From SHLJ01 sp041618535 (GTDB lineage Bacteria > Bacteroidota > Bacteroidia > Flavobacteriales > Flavobacteriaceae): 27,283 nt of DNA. Below the pieces are notes generated by a model. The model did not search any database and was not told the origin of the DNA. It saw nothing but the letters and a program-made list of their open reading frames with translations. The stretch's first letter is position 1. Every line of letters starts with the position of its first letter. The stretch is from NCBI GenBank assembly GCA_041618535.1, contig JBFKFP010000016.1, forward strand, positions 1 through 27,283, written 5' to 3'. Below, in pieces: positions 15,435 through 23,853 of the stretch. The position numbers were made by a program, and so were the translations under genes.

Positions 15435-16786
15435 GCTTTTTCCTCTCCCTTTACTGCATTCAGGAAGGTTTGAAAAATTATTTTAATGTCAAGAAGGAGA
15501 GACCAGTTCTCGATGTAGAAAATGTCATACTTTACCCGCCCTATAATGTCCTTGTCGGTCTCAACTTCTCCTCTGAACCCGCTTATCTGGGCCAGCCCGG
15601 TTATCCCTGGTTTAACGAAGTGCCTGACCATAAACTTATCGATCTTCTTTGCATACATATTGGTATGGCTAACCATATGTGGTCTCGGACCAACTACGGA
15701 CATGTCTCCGAACAACACATTAAAAAACTGTGGTAGTTCGTCAATACTTGTTTTCCGGATGAACTTACCAACCCGGGTCACACGCTGGTCACCCCTTGTT
15801 GCCTGGTGCAGGTGGGCATTTTTATTTGGCGTCATCGACCGGAATTTATAACAATCGAATTCCTTATAGTTAAAACCGTTTCTTGACTGTTTAAAGAAAA
15901 CCGGTCCACGGCTTTCCAGCTTTATTAGGATAGCGACAATGGGGGTTAGCCAGGAAAGAAGAAAGATGATAACTGCCGACGAGAACAGGATATCAAAGGA
16001 TCGCTTTATAACCTGGTTTATCGAATCCTGCAGAGGAATACTTCTAAGGGAAAGAATGGGGATATAATCGTAGTATTCGTATTTGAGTTTTTTTGCATAG
16101 ATCTCCTTATTGTCTGGCAGGAACTTGAGGATCTTAAGATTATTGTCGGCAAAATCGACAACTTTGGAGATCTGGGATGATGTAAGTTCAGAAATTGAAC
16201 AATAGATCTCATCTATATTCTCACGGTTAATGTATTCAAAACATTGCTTAAGAGTAGGGCCTGGATGACCGTCAAAATCAAAGGTTTTCTTATGCATATA
16301 ACCGTACTCAGGATTCTTTTTAAAAAGCCCTTCAAGAGCATGGGTGTTCTTGTTCTTTCCTAAAATCACCGTTGTTCTGTAGTTTCCTCCAAACTCAGCC
16401 CTGTACTTCTGGAGAAGGTAATAGACGGCAAATTTAAAGACGGTGATGAGTGCAAAACATGAAAGTGAATATTTAATAATACGAGCGGAGGCGATATTCA
16501 ATTCATTGAAATACCCATAAAATGCGAATACAATCAGGGAAAACATCACCCACTGACGCAGAATTGAAGCCAGGATTGACACCTCTCTCGTATACCTGTA
16601 TACTTCATAAAACTTTAAGGTAATGGAGAGTATAATCCAGGAGACCGAAATAAAGAACGAAAAAATTAAAGGAGAAACATCGGTAAAATAATACAGTAGG
16701 GCCAGGGCATTGATTATTGTCAAATCCAACAGATATGACATCGGCCTGAGGTATCCTGAATATCTTCCGTGTTTAAATAAGCTCAC
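15428..16786 (-). CDS. Initiating sugar-1-phosphate transferase (polyprenyl phosphotransferase, WcaJ-like)
   Basis: 452 residues. Four or five membrane helices lie in 20-135, a cytoplasmic CoA-binding-like domain in 140-255, one more membrane segment at about 273-297, and the catalytic bacterial sugar transferase domain from KRSFDI (270-275). The domain has YKFRSM (323-328), the catalytic Asp-Glu in IDELPQFFNVL (359-360), VGPRPH (375-380) and KPGITGLAQISG. It attaches a hexose or N-acetylhexosamine phosphate from a UDP-sugar to undecaprenyl phosphate, the first step of repeat-unit assembly at the inner membrane. The start is GTG at 16786, sharing one base with the preceding stop (TAGTG). It is the last gene of the long minus-strand operon. 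Confidence 0.92.
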   Translation of the reverse strand: MSLFKHGRYSGYLRPMSYLLDLTIINALALLYYFTDVSPLIFSFFISVSWIILSITLKFYEVYRYTREVSILASILRQWVMFSLIVFAFYGYFNELNIASARIIKYSLSCFALITVFKFAVYYLLQKYRAEFGGNYRTTVILGKNKNTHALEGLFKKNPEYGYMHKKTFDFDGHPGPTLKQCFEYINRENIDEIYCSISELTSSQISKVVDFADNNLKILKFLPDNKEIYAKKLKYEYYDYIPILSLRSIPLQDSINQVIKRSFDILFSSAVIIFLLSWLTPIVAILIKLESRGPVFFKQSRNGFNYKEFDCYKFRSMTPNKNAHLHQATRGDQRVTRVGKFIRKTSIDELPQFFNVLFGDMSVVGPRPHMVSHTNMYAKKIDKFMVRHFVKPGITGLAQISGFRGEVETDKDIIGRVKYDIFYIENWSLLLDIKIIFQTFLNAVKGEEKAY

Positions 16787-17775
16787 TATCGTTTAATGTG
16801 CATTGAAAAATCTTTGTGTTCTTTTTTATAAAGCCTTTCCTTGGGAAGGTTTTTAAAATATTCAAAAGTGATTTTCATCCCTTTTTCCCGGCTAACCTTT
16901 GGTTCCCAATCTAATAATTTTTTTGCTAATTGAATATCTGGCTGCCGCTGAACCGGATCGTTTACAGGGAGATCCTTAAAAACGATTTTCTGCGTTGAAT
17001 TCGTCAATTCCAAAATCTCGCTTGCAAAATCGAGAATAGTGATTTCATCTGGGTTCCCAATATTAACCGGGTATACATAATCACTGAATAAAAGACGAAA
17101 AATCCCCTCAACCTGGTCATCAACATAACAAAATGACCGTGTTTGCAGGCCATCTCCAAAAACTGTAAGATCTTCTCCTCTGAGTGCCTGCCCCATAAAA
17201 GCCGGGATAACCCGTCCGTCATTCAATCTCATTCTTGGGCCATATGTGTTAAAAATCCTGACAATTCTTGTTTCCAGGCCATGGAATCTGTGGTAGGCCA
17301 TTGTGATGGATTCCTGGAAGCGCTTGGCCTCATCGTACACGCCCCTGGGTCCTATGGTATTCACATTTCCGAAGTAATCCTCTTTCTGGGGATGGACTAG
17401 GGGGTCGCCATATACCTCTGAGGTCGAGGCAATCAGTATCCTCGCCCTCTTAGATTTTGCCAGGCCTAAAAGATTGTGGGTGCCTAGGGAACCGACTTTT
17501 AATGTTTGAATGGGGATCTTTAAATAATCTATCGGGCTTGCCGGAGAAGCAAAGTGCAGAATATAGTCCAATTCGCCTTCAACCTTAACAAATTCGGTGA
17601 CATCGTGCTCGATGAAATCAAATAAAGGCTGATCCATCAGGTGCTCAATATTCAGGCGGTCGCCCGTAATAAAGTTATCCATCCCGATCACCCTGAACCC
17701 CTCCTTCACGAAGCGATCGCACAAGTGTGATCCCAGGAATCCTGCTGCACCCGTAATAAGAATTCGCTTAGACAT
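16786..17775 (-). CDS. UDP-glucuronate decarboxylase (UDP-xylose synthase) family SDR
   Basis: 329 residues of the extended short-chain dehydrogenase fold. The NAD site is TGAAGFLGSH (8-17), followed by MDNFITG typical of UXS. The active site is STSEVYGDP (117-125) and Tyr147-x3-Lys151 (GVYDEAKR), and RIFNTYGPRM and RSFCYVDDQVEG follow; together these place it with UDP-glucuronate decarboxylases rather than 4-epimerases. It should make UDP-xylose from UDP-glucuronate. It starts one base after the UDP-glucose dehydrogenase stop, which supplies exactly that substrate. A charged tail (KERLYKKEHKDF) extends past the usual end. dTDP-glucose dehydratase is the next alternative but is less likely. 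Confidence 0.87.
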   Translation of the reverse strand: MSKRILITGAAGFLGSHLCDRFVKEGFRVIGMDNFITGDRLNIEHLMDQPLFDFIEHDVTEFVKVEGELDYILHFASPASPIDYLKIPIQTLKVGSLGTHNLLGLAKSKRARILIASTSEVYGDPLVHPQKEDYFGNVNTIGPRGVYDEAKRFQESITMAYHRFHGLETRIVRIFNTYGPRMRLNDGRVIPAFMGQALRGEDLTVFGDGLQTRSFCYVDDQVEGIFRLLFSDYVYPVNIGNPDEITILDFASEILELTNSTQKIVFKDLPVNDPVQRQPDIQLAKKLLDWEPKVSREKGMKITFEYFKNLPKERLYKKEHKDFSMHIKR

Positions 17776-17776
17776 T

Positions 17777-19087
17777 TTATTCCACTAATTTACGACCAAT
17801 TGAGCTATAATAGAATCCTTCTTTTTCCATTTCTTCAATATCATACAGATTCCTTCCGTCAAAGATTACAGGGGCTTTTAATTTTGATTTTAGTTTTTGA
17901 AAATCCGGTGTCCTGAAAATACTCCATTCCGTGCAGATCAGAAGGGCGTCACCTGCTTCGGCTGCATCATACATAGAATTGGAATATTCGATCTGATCTC
18001 CAAATTTGTTCCTGACATTTTCCATAGCTTCTGGGTCGAACACCTTTACTCGAGCTCCCATTTCAACTAAGTCTTCTATCATATATAAGGCGGGGGCTTC
18101 CCTGATATCGTCTGTTTCCGGTTTAAATGCCAGTCCCCAGACAGAGATTGTTTTTCCTTTGAGATCATTTTTGAAAAACGTCCTTATTCGAGGGATCAAA
18201 ACCCTTTTCTGCTGATCATTAACTCGAATGACTGAGTCGAGAATATTGAATTTGTAGCCCAGGTCATGCCCTGATTTGTATAAGGCCTTCACGTCTTTTG
18301 GGAAACAGGAGCCACCGTAACCTATTCCAGGAAAAAGGAAACGCTTGCCGATCCTGGAATCGGTACCCATTCCAACTCTGACCTTGTCAACATCAGCTCC
18401 TACGAGCTCACAAAAATTCGCGATCTCGTTCATAAAGGTGATCTTTGAAGCCAGAAACGAATTCGCAGCATACTTTGTAAGTTCAGCAGAGCGCTCATCC
18501 ATGGTTAGAATAGGATTCCCGGATCGAACAAAGGGTTTATAAAGTTTTTTCATCAGTTCGGTTGCTCGTTCAGAACTCGAACCGATAACAATGCGTTCCG
18601 GTTTCAGGAAATCATCCACAGCAAATCCTTCCCGTAAAAACTCAGGATTAGAGACTACGTCAAATTCTACGTCGGTATTTCCGGCTATTGCCTCCCGTAC
18701 TTTATCTGCCGTCCCGACCGGTACAGTACTTTTGTCGACAATAACCCTGTAGTCTGAAATCAACCTCCCGATTTTGCCGGCAACCCCAAGTATATAAGAC
18801 AAATCCGCAGATCCGTCCTCATCCTCCGGGGTGGGGAGGGCAAGGAAAATAATTGATCCATGATCAATACCTTCTTTCAGGGATGTTGAGAATTTTAGCC
18901 GGTTGGCTTTGATATTCCTTTCAAAGATTACATCAAGATGGGGTTCGTAAATCGGGACCTCACCTTTCTGCATGGTCTTGACCTTTTCTTCATCTATGTC
19001 GATGCAAAGCACCTCGTTCCCGGTTTCAGCCAGGCAGGTACCCGTAACCAAACCAACATAACCGGTTCCAATAACAGATATTTTCAT
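17777..19087 (-). CDS. ugd: UDP-glucose 6-dehydrogenase
   Basis: 436 residues, usual length. It oxidises UDP-glucose to UDP-glucuronate with two NAD+ in the cytoplasm. Seen: the NAD fold GTGYVGLVTGTCLAETG (7-23), DKSTVPVGT (118-126), NPEFLREG (147-154), Lys 205 in AELTKYAANSF, and the catalytic Cys 261 in GIGYGGSCFPKD. The C-terminal UDP domain has WGLAFKPETDDIREAP. These motifs separate it from the UDP-ManNAc dehydrogenase WecC. Start ATG 19087. A 64-base space separates it from the O-antigen ligase-like gene upstream and holds a TATTTTTG box, so it can be transcribed from its own promoter together with the decarboxylase and the sugar transferase. Confidence 0.96.
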   Translation of the reverse strand: MKISVIGTGYVGLVTGTCLAETGNEVLCIDIDEEKVKTMQKGEVPIYEPHLDVIFERNIKANRLKFSTSLKEGIDHGSIIFLALPTPEDEDGSADLSYILGVAGKIGRLISDYRVIVDKSTVPVGTADKVREAIAGNTDVEFDVVSNPEFLREGFAVDDFLKPERIVIGSSSERATELMKKLYKPFVRSGNPILTMDERSAELTKYAANSFLASKITFMNEIANFCELVGADVDKVRVGMGTDSRIGKRFLFPGIGYGGSCFPKDVKALYKSGHDLGYKFNILDSVIRVNDQQKRVLIPRIRTFFKNDLKGKTISVWGLAFKPETDDIREAPALYMIEDLVEMGARVKVFDPEAMENVRNKFGDQIEYSNSMYDAAEAGDALLICTEWSIFRTPDFQKLKSKLKAPVIFDGRNLYDIEEMEKEGFYYSSIGRKLVE

Positions 19088-19106
19088 CTTATTTCCTTAT
19101 TGGTAG

Positions 19107-19114
19107 CAAAAATA
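19107..19114 (-). promoter_or_regulatory. Putative internal promoter -7 box for ugd
   Basis: Minus strand reads TATTTTTG, an exact TAnnTTTG match, ending 19 bases before ATG 19087. It lies in the 64-base space (19088-19151), one of the few gaps within the long minus-strand polysaccharide operon, so the last three genes may have their own promoter. No strong -33 box is seen. Confidence 0.45.
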
Positions 19115-19151
19115 GAAAACTGCATGTCATTAAACTAACCTGATTAAAAGA

Positions 19152-20375
19152 TTAAGCAGATGTTTTCGAAGATCGGTGAAGAATACAGTAAATCATTACA
19201 ATAAAGAGAAGTCCGCGATGAACCCACATAGCCGATTCTGTTAAAAACAGAAGGCTAAGTGTCAATGCGAAATATCCCATAAGCATATCCGATGTTCTAA
19301 GCGCCCTTTGGAAGGTAATAAACAACATCCCCATCAAAATCAACAAACCTAGAATTCCCGATTCAGCGAAGACCTGTGCATAATTATTATGATAGTTGTA
19401 GGTGTGATAGCCGGGATAGGTATTGTATTCTTTATGACGTTCTGCAAGGTTGTCTCTTGAGGCAAATAATCCGAATCCCTTCCAGAAAATATCTTCTTCC
19501 TGAACCTGTTCGTACAGGATCCGAAGTTGAAGCAGGCGAAAGGAAGCACCTGTCCACGGGTATACGCGATTGAACTTTGGACTGGTCAGGACCTCCTTTA
19601 CATTGGTGTTTTTCTCAACTAGAAAACGATTAATAACCTTGTTCCCAGAGAAATAGAAGACCCCTATAAGTATCCCCAGAGGAATCAAAACCCTAGGCTT
19701 AAAAACAGTTTTGAGCCTGGCTAGGAAAATACCGTGAATAATAACTATTAAAACCACAGCTGCGATAATCATTTTGGATGAGAGCAGCAGAATCATTGTC
19801 GATAGAAATAGGATTCGGAAGATATCCCGGGGTTTATTAGACCTTTTGCTCAGCAAATAAATCACGCTTGTCAGAAAATAAAAAGAGACATATATCGCAT
19901 TGCGCTCAAGTACATCCACCAGATCGTGGTATGTAAGAACACTTAAGGATCGGCTTTTAAAATAATCTAATAGGGATGTAAATAAGAAAACAAGGGCATA
20001 GAGACAATTGGCATTTGTGAAAATCTCAAAAATAAAATTCCTGTTCTCTTTTTTGATTTTAGGCATTGTACCGATCAAGACCGGGATTAAAACAAGGGCA
20101 ATAGTGCGTCCAAGACCCCTTTGGGTGAGCTCAGGGTTGATTGTCCAGAAGAGAGATACCACATAAAGAATATAAAGAAGTACTGGGAATATCATACTTA
20201 GCTCAAAACCTGGAAGGTGTTTGTTTCTGATTATTCGCCAGGCACAGTATGCACTTAATACCGCAAGGGCTATGCTGCTGAAGGCCGTCCCCAGCATCAA
20301 TGCTGAAAGAAAAAGCCCTATAAGAAGGGCATAGGTCTTTTCTGGAGTCTCAAATATGGCTTTGACTATTGACAC
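19152..20375 (-). CDS. O-antigen ligase (WaaL)/polymerase-like membrane protein
   Basis: 407 residues with ten to twelve membrane helices and one large loop between about 255 and 345. That loop contains WTGASFRLLQLRILYEQVQE followed by a Gly-Phe-Gly-Leu-Phe segment and a Tyr/His-rich stretch (GYHTYNYHNNYAQVFAESG). A long loop with HNxY or NYAQ-type motifs before the last helices is the hallmark of the Wzy_C/O-antigen ligase family. It would either join the finished glycan to its carrier or polymerise repeats on the periplasmic side. The start is GTG at 20375, giving a 26-base overlap with the preceding glycosyltransferase; the next ATG is 26 codons in. Confidence 0.8.
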   Translation of the reverse strand: MSIVKAIFETPEKTYALLIGLFLSALMLGTAFSSIALAVLSAYCAWRIIRNKHLPGFELSMIFPVLLYILYVVSLFWTINPELTQRGLGRTIALVLIPVLIGTMPKIKKENRNFIFEIFTNANCLYALVFLFTSLLDYFKSRSLSVLTYHDLVDVLERNAIYVSFYFLTSVIYLLSKRSNKPRDIFRILFLSTMILLLSSKMIIAAVVLIVIIHGIFLARLKTVFKPRVLIPLGILIGVFYFSGNKVINRFLVEKNTNVKEVLTSPKFNRVYPWTGASFRLLQLRILYEQVQEEDIFWKGFGLFASRDNLAERHKEYNTYPGYHTYNYHNNYAQVFAESGILGLLILMGMLFITFQRALRTSDMLMGYFALTLSLLFLTESAMWVHRGLLFIVMIYCILHRSSKTSA

Positions 20376-21453
20376 AATTCAGAAGATAGGACAAATATTT
20401 TGTATTGATGAATTCCCAGTTAAACTTATTTTGAATAGCCTCTGTATTGAATTTTAAATACTCCCCATGATCGCTTTTTTTAATGTTTTGAATAATTTCA
20501 GCTACATCCGTTACACTCCTGAAATACAAGGCATTTGTCTTTAGGATAGACTTGTTGAAAATATTATCATGAGCTGCGATCAGGGCATTCGAGGCCATCG
20601 CCTCTAAAAGAGAGGGATTGGTACCACCTACCGAATGGCCATGGAAATAGAGATTGGAAAAATAGCGCAGGTTATTCAGATGATCCAGGTTATAGATGCC
20701 TCCACAAAACCGGACCTGGGTGTTTTCATATTTTTTAGTCAGGTACCTTCCAAATGGATTGACGTCGTTTTTCCCTATTACAAGAAATGGGGTCTTCTTT
20801 TTGGCCTGCATTGCTCCATCCAAAATGGTTTCAATATTATTCTCAGGCTCCATCCTAGCTATAAGCATATTATAGTCTCCCTTGTCCACATTGTACTCTG
20901 CCAGTATCCTCTCGTCGGGCTCCTTGAAAAGGGTTGCGCCGTAGGCGATATATTCAGACTCCCTGGCATAAGTGGTTTTAAGGTGCTGCTGAATCCCCAT
21001 TGAATCTGCAATAAGGTAATCACTGGTCTTTACGGCAAGTCGCTCAGCATATTTAAGAAATCGTCTGACGGGCTTTGAATATTTGGAACGTTTCCATTCC
21101 AGGCCGTCCATATTTGTAATGATGACGGAGGCTTTAGGAAGTAACCAGCCCCATACCGAGCTGCTTGTGTAACCCAGCTGAAGGATAATGTCAAACCGCC
21201 GTTTACGTGCATCACGGATACAATTGAGATCATATATGAATTGGCCAACTGTACCAATTTTTTCTTCCGGGTCATTGCAATGTATGATTTTCACGCCGTT
21301 AAAGAAAGGCTCCTGGTAAGGATGGCTGCTTGAATTGTATACGTAGACCTCATGCCCCTCTTCAGCGAGAAAAACCGAAAAAAATTCGGCAAATTGCTCA
21401 AAGCCACCATGATAATTAGGTATTCCTCTCGTTCCCAGTATTCCAACTTTCAA
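20350..21453 (-). CDS. DUF1972/GT4 glycosyltransferase (rhamnosyltransferase-like)
   Basis: 367 residues. The N-terminal domain begins VGILGTRGIPNYHGGFEQFA (3-22), the diagnostic segment of DUF1972 glycosyltransferases, several of which are annotated as rhamnosyl- or related sugar transferases. The middle has NMDGLEWKRSKYS, also typical, and the C-terminal GT4 donor domain has LIARMEPENNIETIL and SVGGTNPSLLEAMASNALI. The start is TTG at 21453 because no ATG precedes the glycine loop. It overlaps the polymerase-like gene upstream by 38 bases and the ligase-like gene downstream by 26 bases. Donor and acceptor sugars are not known. Confidence 0.87.
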   Translation of the reverse strand: MKVGILGTRGIPNYHGGFEQFAEFFSVFLAEEGHEVYVYNSSSHPYQEPFFNGVKIIHCNDPEEKIGTVGQFIYDLNCIRDARKRRFDIILQLGYTSSSVWGWLLPKASVIITNMDGLEWKRSKYSKPVRRFLKYAERLAVKTSDYLIADSMGIQQHLKTTYARESEYIAYGATLFKEPDERILAEYNVDKGDYNMLIARMEPENNIETILDGAMQAKKKTPFLVIGKNDVNPFGRYLTKKYENTQVRFCGGIYNLDHLNNLRYFSNLYFHGHSVGGTNPSLLEAMASNALIAAHDNIFNKSILKTNALYFRSVTDVAEIIQNIKKSDHGEYLKFNTEAIQNKFNWEFINTKYLSYLLNCVNSQSHI

Positions 21454-22675
21454 CGCAAAAACTTTTTAAAGCGAGTATACTTCCTACAAGTAAAATTGAT
21501 AAATCATATGGTTTAAATATCCCTGATATTACCAAACTCGAGATAGCAAAATAAAAAGCACACCCTACGATGAGCCTGTTTAAAATAAATTCGATCTCCG
21601 TATTACTTCTAGCCCTATAAAAAAAATAGAGATAGAAAAACATGGAAATATACAACAGAAGTCCGACTATACCAGTTTTAAACATCACATAAACGTACCC
21701 ATTATGAAGTAGTGGAATATATTGCGTTTCTTCACCGGCCAATTCAACTTTCACGCCTAAATCTACCATGGAGCCAAAACCATCGCCGAAGGTCCAACCC
21801 CAAGCACCTAATTTGTCTAATTGATTTATTGCGCTCTCTGCTTCATATCCACGCCAGTGTTTCCAAAGTTGCCTCCTGTCTTTTTTAATGTTCTTAATTT
21901 CTAGCGACTCGAAAATTTCGTTGTAACTATTCTGGATTTTGAATATAAACCCATTTATGCCCTTTGAATTGCTGTCTACATCAAACTGGTTTATGATAAA
22001 CATAAAAGTGATTGCTGACAAAAGGCCTATTATTCCAGCTTTTACCCCTCTCTCAGACACCTTTAAATAGCCTTGATATGCCAGATAGAAAGCAACATAT
22101 ACAACGATCATAACCCTTGAGAAATAAAGAAAAAATGACACCAGCAAAAGCGAAACTAGTAATCCATAGGTTAATCTGCCAAACCATTCTCTTAAGCCAA
22201 TATTTCGAATTAAGGTTACAAAGATTAATGCAACCAACTCGATATGATTATATCGCCCTCCTATGGTTCTTAATCTTACCACCGAATCGATTTCTCCAAA
22301 GCCGCTAATTAAGGAATACAAATGAAGTAATGCTGAAATAAAACCGAGCACCACGAATGCTTGAAATAAGAACTTCTTGTTTCTTATCCTGGAAATAAGC
22401 ATATATGCCGCGGTCAGAATTAAAACAGGCCGGAGATAATAGACGACATCTTTTAAAAATGTACCAAATCCGAATGGTAAATGAAAAATTCCTAAAAGTC
22501 CGATTAGAAAGATTCCCAACATTATCATGGCTATGTCGAGAACATGCTTGTTTAATTTTGACCGGAACCCCAAAAAGAACGCAATAACCACCATTATGAA
22601 TGATAATTCAATTTTGGCTGAAACCACTGAAATTATCAGAAGAATGAATAATATTTTATATATACTTATTCTCAT
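21416..22675 (-). CDS. Wzy/O-antigen polymerase-like membrane protein
   Basis: 419 residues, strongly hydrophobic, about eleven membrane helices. A large loop lies between about 215 and 330 and contains RRQLWKHWRGYEAESAINQL and a Gly/Asp-rich FGDGFGSMVDLG segment, then IPLLHNGYVYVMFKTGIVG. The HNGY motif just before a late helix is typical of the Wzy/WaaL superfamily. Located between two glycosyltransferases in a cluster with a flippase, it is the better candidate of the two such proteins for the repeat-unit polymerase, but sequence alone does not decide. Start ATG 22675, overlapping the upstream GT4 stop as ATGA. Confidence 0.78.
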   Translation of the reverse strand: MRISIYKILFILLIISVVSAKIELSFIMVVIAFFLGFRSKLNKHVLDIAMIMLGIFLIGLLGIFHLPFGFGTFLKDVVYYLRPVLILTAAYMLISRIRNKKFLFQAFVVLGFISALLHLYSLISGFGEIDSVVRLRTIGGRYNHIELVALIFVTLIRNIGLREWFGRLTYGLLVSLLLVSFFLYFSRVMIVVYVAFYLAYQGYLKVSERGVKAGIIGLLSAITFMFIINQFDVDSNSKGINGFIFKIQNSYNEIFESLEIKNIKKDRRQLWKHWRGYEAESAINQLDKLGAWGWTFGDGFGSMVDLGVKVELAGEETQYIPLLHNGYVYVMFKTGIVGLLLYISMFFYLYFFYRARSNTEIEFILNRLIVGCAFYFAISSLVISGIFKPYDLSILLVGSILALKSFCVESWNTGNERNT

Positions 22676-23853
22676 GCTGATATCGATTCATAGAGCTCAT
22701 TGAATTTTCGTATCATTTTAGCTGAAGAAAATTTAGAAGTGGCGGATAATCTTGACTGAATTTCCAATTTTCTTTTCAATTCAGGATCATCGATGAGTGT
22801 TTTGATTGCTTTGGCCAATTCAAGAGGTTCAGAAGGGTTTACAAGCAGGCCATCCTTCATATGGTTTATTATGTTGGATAATCCGCCAATGTCTGAGGCA
22901 ATTACCGCCTTTTCCGACAACATGGCCTCCACAGCAATTATTCCAAATGACTCTGGCTCTGTTGATGGAACCACCATTAAATCTATCGAATCAATAACAG
23001 CGAAGACATCGGTCTGAAAAGGAATTAAAACCACGTCATTATTTAGTCCTAATTCCTGAATTTTTAACTCTATAAATTCTCTGAAATGTTCCTGCCCTTC
23101 AGGAGGTGAACCGATCAGTATCAATTTGGACTTAGGAATGCTGTTTTTTATCTCCTTATAGGCCTTGAGAAGAACATGATGCCCTTTCAGACGGTTAAAT
23201 CTTCCCAAAAGCCCGATTGCGACTTCATCACCTATTTTAAAAAGTCCCTGCCTGATCGACTTTCTTTCGGCAGAATTTAAAAAAGGCCTTTCCCTGTCAA
23301 TCCCATTATAAATAAGCCGGGATTTTTTTTTCAGACTACGAAACCATTTATTGTAAAACGCGCTTGTCGCTTCAGAGTTATAAACAACATAATCTGAGTA
23401 TCGCTTTAAGACCCAACCAAAAAAATATTTTACAAACCACGGCCGGTCTACTATTTCATGAATATGAATGATATGTGGAATCGGTTTATTCCTGCAATAA
23501 ATAGCACCAAAAAGGGTGGCCAGAGTATTTGACTGTATCGCCATTACAGCGCGGCCCTTTAAATGTTGTTCAAATATTCTTCTTGCTTTTAAATATTCTT
23601 TGAAGAAACCAACAAACCCCAATGATCTCAGCATGGATCGGGTAAGTTTCAGCACCGGCATTTCAATTATTTCAATCCCTACTTCCCTTAGCTTAACTTT
23701 CAACGGTCCTTCCTCATAAGGCATACAAACTATGGGGTTGAATTTAGAGGAATTGTTCTTTATCTCCGAAACGAGTGTCAGAAGTAATTTGGATGAACCA
23801 TAAAGGTCAGACGAAATGCTTATAAAAACAATATTCTTTAAGTTATTCTCCAA
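22672..23853 (-). CDS. GT4 family glycosyltransferase
   Basis: 393 residues with the GT-B fold. The N-terminal domain has DLYGSSKLLLTLV (16-28), a GT4 acceptor-side glycine loop, and HIHEIVDRPW (139-148 region). The C-terminal domain has LIYNGID (189-195), GLLGRFNRLKGHHVLL (224-239) and the EX7E pair Glu311 and Glu319 in EPESFGIIAVEAM, the donor-site signature of retaining GT4 enzymes. It would add one sugar of the repeat unit at the cytoplasmic face. The start is TTG at 23853, eleven bases inside the sulfotransferase gene upstream; no nearby ATG fits. Sugar specificity cannot be read from the sequence. Confidence 0.88.
   Translation of the reverse strand: MENNLKNIVFISISSDLYGSSKLLLTLVSEIKNNSSKFNPIVCMPYEEGPLKVKLREVGIEIIEMPVLKLTRSMLRSLGFVGFFKEYLKARRIFEQHLKGRAVMAIQSNTLATLFGAIYCRNKPIPHIIHIHEIVDRPWFVKYFFGWVLKRYSDYVVYNSEATSAFYNKWFRSLKKKSRLIYNGIDRERPFLNSAERKSIRQGLFKIGDEVAIGLLGRFNRLKGHHVLLKAYKEIKNSIPKSKLILIGSPPEGQEHFREFIELKIQELGLNNDVVLIPFQTDVFAVIDSIDLMVVPSTEPESFGIIAVEAMLSEKAVIASDIGGLSNIINHMKDGLLVNPSEPLELAKAIKTLIDDPELKRKLEIQSRLSATSKFSSAKMIRKFNELYESISA

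Noticed and set aside
17777..19087. Assignment of the dehydrogenase as WecC (UDP-ManNAc dehydrogenase) to pair with wecB.
   Set aside because: NPEFLREG, GYGGSCFPKD and WGLAFKPETDDIREAP are UDP-glucose dehydrogenase hallmarks, and the next gene uses UDP-glucuronate.
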